IMG/VR virus record: IMGVR_UViG_3300030098_003579
Location: 1 to 49,328 of that record
DNA: 49,328 nucleotides
Direction: 5' to 3' (one strand)
Source of the DNA: a virus
Positions within the stretch are counted from its first letter, which is position 1, and each line of letters begins with the position of its first letter. This document shows, piece by piece, positions 46,512 to 49,328 of the stretch. Both the position numbers and the translations under genes were made by a program. The notes beneath the pieces are model-generated. The model worked only from the letters and a program-made list of their open reading frames with translations. It ran no database searches and was not told the origin of the DNA.

Positions 46512-47003
46512 TTATTTTTTCTTTGACTGAGGAGTGTATTCATAAGTCTCTCTTTTATGAATAACATCTTTATCACCTTCTTTTGTGAAGCCTGGTATTG
46601 TTTCGTCATATTTCCAACCTTTTTCATCGTAATATGCTTTTCTTGCAGCAGTTCCAGGAGCTGGTACTTTTTCTTCTTCTTTACCTTTATCCACTTTTGT
46701 AGAAGTAACCATTGTATCCGGTTCTTTATCAGAAGATATCATTGTAGGTTTATCGTCGTCGCTTGGCTTTTTTGTACCGCTTGTTTTTTTGTCATCTGAT
46801 GGTCTAGGAAAATTTTGACCACCCCTAGCTTCCCATCTAGTTTGTTCCTCAGTTTTAGGACCATATTCTCCTTCATATACGTGCGATGGAGGAGGTTTTT
46901 TTTCTCCTTTTTTTGTTGTTCTTACAGTTTTGTTTTTACCATTTTTTTTCATTGGGGATCCAGTTCCGTGACCGAATCCCCTGAAGTTCATTTTAAATGC
47001 CAT
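46512..47003 (-). CDS. MAFKM-tag family protein, 163 aa, disordered
   Basis: 163 aa. MAFKMNFRGFGHGTGSPMKK is the tag plus a Gly/Phe stretch and the 'GSPMKK' element that I recall from small marine phage proteins. The remainder is Lys/Asp/Pro/Thr-rich and probably disordered (GEKKPPPSHVYEGEYGPKTE; DDKPTMISSDKEPDTMVTST), with no structured domain visible. It starts two bases before the next upstream gene's end region in the operon. Role unknown; the shared N-terminus suggests common destination or partner. Confidence 0.6.
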   Translation of the reverse strand: MAFKMNFRGFGHGTGSPMKKNGKNKTVRTTKKGEKKPPPSHVYEGEYGPKTEEQTRWEARGGQNFPRPSDDKKTSGTKKPSDDDKPTMISSDKEPDTMVTSTKVDKGKEEEKVPAPGTAARKAYYDEKGWKYDETIPGFTKEGDKDVIHKRETYEYTPQSKKK

Positions 47004-47004
47004 A

Positions 47005-47298
47005 TTAATTGAATGTTTTTACGACCTTAGGTCCTTTTATATATTCTAATTTTTTAGAGAAATGTTCAACACTACCTTCTATTGCGGCTTCAGCGCCTTC
47101 CATTGTCTCTCTTCTTGTTATATCCACCCATTGATCATTATTTTCAGGTTTATTAACCTCTGTTTGATAATAACCATTAGGTAATTGTGTTATTCTCCAG
47201 TTTTTCTTTGTGGCTAAATGCTTCCATTCATCCATTTGTTTTTCTGAAATTTTAGGTTCTGTAGTATATGTACTACTTTTATAGTATATGTATGTCAT
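47005..47298 (-). CDS. Small hypothetical protein, 97 aa
   Basis: 97 aa. Begins MTYIYYKSSTYTTEPKISEK and continues QMDEWKHLATKKNWRITQLP, NGYYQTEVNKPENNDQWVDI and TRRETMEGAEAAIEGSVEHF: an N-terminal extension, a short beta-hairpin and a C-terminal helix. No Cys, membrane segment or catalytic motif. Lies one base upstream of the 163-aa MAFKM gene. Not recognised; it may be a small virion or assembly protein. Confidence 0.5.
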   Translation of the reverse strand: MTYIYYKSSTYTTEPKISEKQMDEWKHLATKKNWRITQLPNGYYQTEVNKPENNDQWVDITRRETMEGAEAAIEGSVEHFSKKLEYIKGPKVVKTFN

Positions 47299-47328
47299 GT
47301 TATTTGGTTTTAATTATTGTTATTAGGT

Positions 47329-47345
47329 ATAAGGATTTTCCTTAT
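47329..47345 (-). terminator. Small hairpin between two virion genes
   Basis: Stem ATAAGGA (47329-47335) and TCCTTAT (47339-47345) with a 3-base loop, just after the stop of the 160-aa gene on the minus strand. No U-run follows on that strand. It may be a weak terminator or an mRNA-processing or stabilising hairpin lowering expression of the genes beyond. Confidence 0.4.
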
Positions 47346-47349
47346 TATA

Positions 47350-47832
47350 TTATACTGATGTAGTTCTTACAAAAAAGTAAGCTTCTAGTGCTCCAGTAAC
47401 AGTAGCACTAGCATCGACTATTATATCAGCTTCTAGATCCCAGCCAAAATACGCAAACTCACCTGGCTTTAATGTCATTAATCTTATAGCTTCACCGCCG
47501 CCACCATCTGCTAAATCATTAGTAGAGCCGTGTCCTATATAAATATCAGCTGTAGTCGCCATGCCTTCTGTTAGGTTTCTTAGAAATATAAATCCTCCAT
47601 CTGTTCCAGCTGCATCAGTATCGTCAGTAAATGTTACTTCACCAGATGTTAATGTAGATTTAAATAGTATAGCATGTGTAGCAGATACATCCACTACCTT
47701 CTGCCTTACCTCTGTTACGTCTAGCTGATCTGTTACAGATATTACTATAGGTGAAGAAGTAGGTCCTGAGTTAGTAGCGGTACTATATTTTTTCGATGTT
47801 AATGTAAATGCTGGGTTTATATATTTTGCCAT
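47350..47832 (-). CDS. Virion protein, tandem paralogue of the 154-aa gene, 160 aa
   Basis: 160 aa. Beta-rich and nearly Cys-free. Parallels the upstream gene throughout: PIVISVTDQLDVTEVRQKVV (here) with VALSLSTTDSLTVDIVESQI; GGFIFLRNL with GAFLYFSNA; TADIYIGHG with GDIYIGVQ; and TLKPGEFAYFGWDLEADIIV with TLKPGEFAFMPYDYAMDITY. The two are clearly tandem duplicates. Such small proteins early in the late operon could form head fibres or decorations. It is followed by the hairpin at 47329-47345. Confidence 0.65.
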   Translation of the reverse strand: MAKYINPAFTLTSKKYSTATNSGPTSSPIVISVTDQLDVTEVRQKVVDVSATHAILFKSTLTSGEVTFTDDTDAAGTDGGFIFLRNLTEGMATTADIYIGHGSTNDLADGGGGEAIRLMTLKPGEFAYFGWDLEADIIVDASATVTGALEAYFFVRTTSV

Positions 47833-47845
47833 ATTGTTTTATTTA

Positions 47846-48310
47846 TTATCCTCTATCAAATCTCCAAACTTCTAATGTAGCTGCGGCGCTTGCATCGTAA
47901 GTTATATCCATTGCATAGTCGTAAGGCATGAACGCAAATTCACCTGGCTTTAGCGTAAAAAGCCTTGTTGTTGCTGAAAAGTCATCTGCTTGATTAGCTG
48001 CTCCTATATCAGCCGCTGTGTCATCATCTGCTTGAACACCTATATATATATCTCCAGTGGCTCCAGCATTTGAAAAGTACAAAAATGCACCTACCGTACC
48101 AGCTGTTTCTGTATCACCACCTAAAGCTGCGCCGTCAAAAAGTAGTGCGTGAGATGAATCATTGGCTATACTTATTATTTGAGATTCAACTATATCTACC
48201 GTTAAAGAGTCTGTAGTTGATAGAGACAATGCTACGCTCAATGGTCCAGCGTCTGTAGTAGCTGAACTAGCGTTTGCTGTTAATGTTAATGTTGGTTTTA
48301 TTATTCCCAT
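47846..48310 (-). CDS. Virion protein, first gene of the late operon, 154 aa
   Basis: 154 aa. MGIIKPTLTLTANASSATTD opens an Ala/Thr/Asp-rich beta protein; TLKPGEFAFMPYDYAMDITY and the ending EVWRFDRG match the tandem paralogue downstream. It is the first gene of the leftward late operon: 28 bases upstream lies the ATACGA-N7-TCG motif copy. Being promoter-proximal suggests high expression, fitting an abundant decoration protein. ATG chosen because an A-rich leader precedes it and the reading frame starts there. Confidence 0.65.
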   Translation of the reverse strand: MGIIKPTLTLTANASSATTDAGPLSVALSLSTTDSLTVDIVESQIISIANDSSHALLFDGAALGGDTETAGTVGAFLYFSNAGATGDIYIGVQADDDTAADIGAANQADDFSATTRLFTLKPGEFAFMPYDYAMDITYDASAAATLEVWRFDRG

Positions 48311-48437
48311 TGTGTTTTGTTTTTTAAGCTTAATGTTATACGACTTATTGTCGTTATTCTACAAATAAGATAATCACATAGTGTTTTATATATTTACTAT
48401 ATTCTCCCCGTATTATAAATATAGGGATAAAGTACTA
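48311..48437. promoter_or_regulatory. Leader and promoter region of the late operon
   Basis: AT-rich, non-coding. On the minus strand it is the upstream region of the 154-aa gene and includes one copy of the spaced dyad ATACGA-N7-TCG (see 48338-48358). A partial Bacteroidota-type -7 match (TTATTTG) lies at about 48365-48371, but no clear -33 partner. No gene is seen. Confidence 0.45.
48338..48358 (-). promoter_or_regulatory. ATACGA-N7-TCG dyad, late-operon copy
   Basis: Plus-strand ATACGACTTATTGTCG with TTATT after it. The core ACGAC (48340-48344) and GTCGT (48350-48354) is a perfect 5-bp inverted repeat with a 5-base centre. It lies 28 bases before the ATG of the first late gene. Two more copies lie upstream of the rightward genes. 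Promoter or operator of a phage-specific regulator is the likely meaning. Confidence 0.5.
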
Positions 48438-48655
48438 CCCCCCTCCTCTCTACCCCCCTACCCCTCCCCCAAAGTCCCCTCTCTCGACCCAGCCCCCTTC
48501 ATTCCTATCATTTCTCCCTATACTTTTCGCATTTTCCCTACAAAATCCCTTCCATTCCTCCTCTTCTCTCCACTTCTATTCCTATTTCTAATTTATTATT
48601 ATAATTATTATTCCTATTCCCTCCCCCTCCCCTCCCCTCCCCTCCCTCCTCTTCT
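48438..48655. other. G-poor pyrimidine tract with G-quadruplex potential on the minus strand
   Basis: Plus strand is strongly C/T. It has only four G (48474, 48486, 48492, 48529), and the G-free stretch runs from 48530 on to 48742. Two C-rich clusters: 48438-48480 (several C3-C6 runs) and 48617-48655, a run of 39 consecutive pyrimidines with at least six C3-C5 blocks separated by single T. On the minus strand these are G3-G5 runs with one-base A loops, the classical G-quadruplex pattern; the plus strand could form an i-motif, and the mirror-like tract could form H-DNA. It lies between the divergent promoters. No credible coding sequence. Confidence 0.7.
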
Positions 48656-48745
48656 ATTTATTCTATTATTCTATTTATATTTATTATATTAATTCTATTA
48701 TTATAATTCTATTTAATTAATTATTATTATTATTATACTTTCGTT

Positions 48746-48788
48746 ACACAAACTAAATACGAGTGTATATCGATAATATATATGTAAC
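48746..48788 (+). repeat. 43-base direct repeat, copy 1
   Basis: Matches 49082-49124 at 37 of 43 positions without gaps, 336 bases apart. Contains ATACGA-N7-TCG followed by ATAAT-ATA-ATGTAAC. It lies 172 bases before the first rightward ATG. Confidence 0.7.
48757..48777 (+). promoter_or_regulatory. ATACGA-N7-TCGATAAT motif, rightward copy 1
   Basis: ATACGA (48757-48762), seven bases, TCGATAAT (48770-48777), inside direct repeat copy 1. Upstream of the rightward 43-aa gene. Possible phage promoter or operator. Confidence 0.5.
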
Positions 48789-48792
48789 AACT

Positions 48793-48812
48793 ACTAATTA
48801 GTAATTAACTAA
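48793..48812. repeat. Overlapping short palindromes
   Basis: ACTAATTAGT (48793-48802) is a perfect 10-base palindrome, overlapped by TTAGT-AATTA-ACTAA (48798-48812). AT-rich and easily melted; compatible with an origin or operator. Confidence 0.5.
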
Positions 48813-48818
48813 TAAATG

Positions 48819-48871
48819 TAGTGTGACAATTGCCAGTTATTCTAATAACTTAATAGCTAAATGTCACACTA
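48819..48871. repeat. Nested inverted repeats
   Basis: Outer arms TAGTGTGACA (48819-48828) and TGTCACACTA (48862-48871), 10 bp and perfect, enclose an inner hairpin AGTTAT-TCTA-ATAACT (48835-48850). A cruciform, operator pair or replication-origin element is possible. No gene crosses it. Confidence 0.6.
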
Positions 48872-48960
48872 ATAATTGTGTAACATAATTGTGAGTGATG
48901 AGAGTGGGCGGAGTATGAGTAACTAATTTTTATAACATAAACAAATAATATACTTTTAAA

Positions 48961-49092
48961 ATGACTAAATTAAAATTAATAATATTAAAATACTTAATAA
49001 ATTCTATTTGGAAATATAATAGTAAAATGTGTAAAGAAAAGTTTACTGAATCAACACTTGATGACTTATATACTTTAATAAACACAAAATAA
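48961..49092 (+). CDS. Small rightward early gene, 43 aa
   Basis: 43 aa: MTKLKLIILKYLINSIWKYN followed by SKMCKEKFTESTLDDLYTLI and NTK. A hydrophobic/basic N-terminal half and a polar helix. It is preceded by an A-rich leader (AACATAAACAAATAATATAC), and its last codons run into direct repeat copy 2. It is the first rightward gene after the divergent region, so it probably starts the early set; no family recognised. Short, therefore uncertain. Confidence 0.5.
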   Translation: MTKLKLIILKYLINSIWKYNSKMCKEKFTESTLDDLYTLINTK

Positions 49093-49124
49093 ATACGAAT
49101 TAATTTCGATAATATAAATGTAAC
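49082..49124 (+). repeat. 43-base direct repeat, copy 2
   Basis: Counterpart of 48746-48788 (37 of 43 identical). It overlaps the last codons of the 43-aa gene and leads into the next rightward gene. Confidence 0.7.
49093..49113 (+). promoter_or_regulatory. ATACGA-N7-TCGATAAT motif, rightward copy 2
   Basis: ATACGA (49093-49098), seven bases, TCGATAAT (49106-49113). It lies 46 bases before the ATG of the following gene, a spacing that fits a promoter or operator. Confidence 0.5.
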
Positions 49125-49159
49125 TAAAATAAATGTTTAACTAAATAAATTTAATAATT

Positions 49160-49328
49160 ATGACAAATGTAATAAATTCAAAGAGATTTGTAGTGAGACA
49201 ATCTCTAGTCGGAAAGAATGCAACTATAAATGTAGAATTCAAAAATGGTAAAACTGCGACTTATAATCATGACAAAGTATTTTCAATAATGAAAGATAAA
49301 TTAGAAAATATGGCGTGTTGGGCAAAGT
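49160..49328 (+). CDS. Rightward gene, C-terminus cut by window end
   Basis: 56 codons visible: MTNVINSKRFVVRQSLVGKN then ATINVEFKNGKTATYNHDKV, FSIMKDKLENMACWAK. A small basic beta-rich start (strands RFVVRQSL, ATINVEFKNG) and a helix. It is preceded by an A-rich leader and direct repeat copy 2. Probably an early gene; no family can be named from this fragment. Confidence 0.65.
   Translation, partial: MTNVINSKRFVVRQSLVGKNATINVEFKNGKTATYNHDKVFSIMKDKLENMACWAK

Noticed and set aside
48381-48692. A 103-codon rightward open frame in the pyrimidine tract
   Set aside because: Translation is low-complexity Pro/Leu/Ser/Tyr produced by the C/T tract; no A-rich leader and no sensible protein features.
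48311-49328. Search for tRNA genes or CRISPR repeats in the only large non-coding region
   Set aside because: No cloverleaf with CCA-compatible stem and no regularly spaced repeats; the 43-base repeat occurs only twice.

Overview
The window is a large piece of an AT-rich tailed-phage genome, most likely an uncultured phage of a Bacteroidota (Flavobacteriia-type) host, probably marine. No rRNA, tRNA, integrase, CRISPR array or ordinary host gene was seen. Evidence for the host group: start codons follow A-rich leaders without Shine-Dalgarno sequences, the giant tail protein ends in a SprB-like repeat (a domain typical of Bacteroidota surface proteins), and the last leftward gene encodes a LISC-type lipoprotein. 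Several small proteins have N-termini (MAFKM..., MKWIGQHIWDF...) that I recall from uncultured marine phage sequences; that is memory, not a search.

From 48.3 kb leftward to base 1 nearly every base is coding on the minus strand, with 1-14 base start/stop overlaps (TAATG, ATGA), so this is a single late region. In transcription order it holds: (1) 48.3-44.8 kb, small virion-type proteins, including two tandem paralogues and four proteins sharing an M(A/S)FK(M/L) N-terminus; (2) 44.7-42.9 kb, a phage groEL followed by groES, the reverse of the usual order; (3) 42.8-39.3 kb, three related YF-motif proteins, a winged-helix protein, a 3TM-type holin and small structural proteins; (4) 39.3-33.4 kb, small proteins including a GroES-like 195-aa protein, then a TerS candidate, TerL and portal; (5) 33.4-30.6 kb, scaffold and major capsid protein, followed by two terminator hairpins that bracket the next gene; (6) 29.6-18.7 kb, connector or adaptor proteins, a 2303-aa nozzle-like tail protein and accessory tail proteins; (7) 18.7-4.8 kb, ejection-type internal proteins, including a 3730-aa multidomain giant; (8) 4.7-0 kb, membrane proteins, tail fibre, methyltransferase, small virion proteins, a DUF5675 protein and a lipoprotein. 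A nozzle protein with large internal proteins, and no recognisable sheath, tube or baseplate genes, suggests a short-tailed (podovirus-like) virion. TerL and portal resemble those of crAss-like and Cellulophaga podoviruses in outline, but the family assignment is uncertain.

From 48.3 kb to the right end is a divergent control region: a G-less pyrimidine tract with strong G-quadruplex potential on the minus strand, nested palindromes, and three copies of a spaced motif (ATACGA-N7-TCG). Two copies lie in a 43-base direct repeat in front of rightward genes; the third precedes the leftward late operon. Two small rightward genes begin here, the second cut by the window end, and probably start the early region.

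The most interesting points are the chaperonin set (GroEL, GroES and a second GroES-like protein) inside the capsid region, the kinase domain inserted within a HAD phosphatase domain of the 3730-aa protein, the shared MAFKM N-terminal tag, and the G-less/G4 divergent region with its repeated promoter- or operator-like motif.
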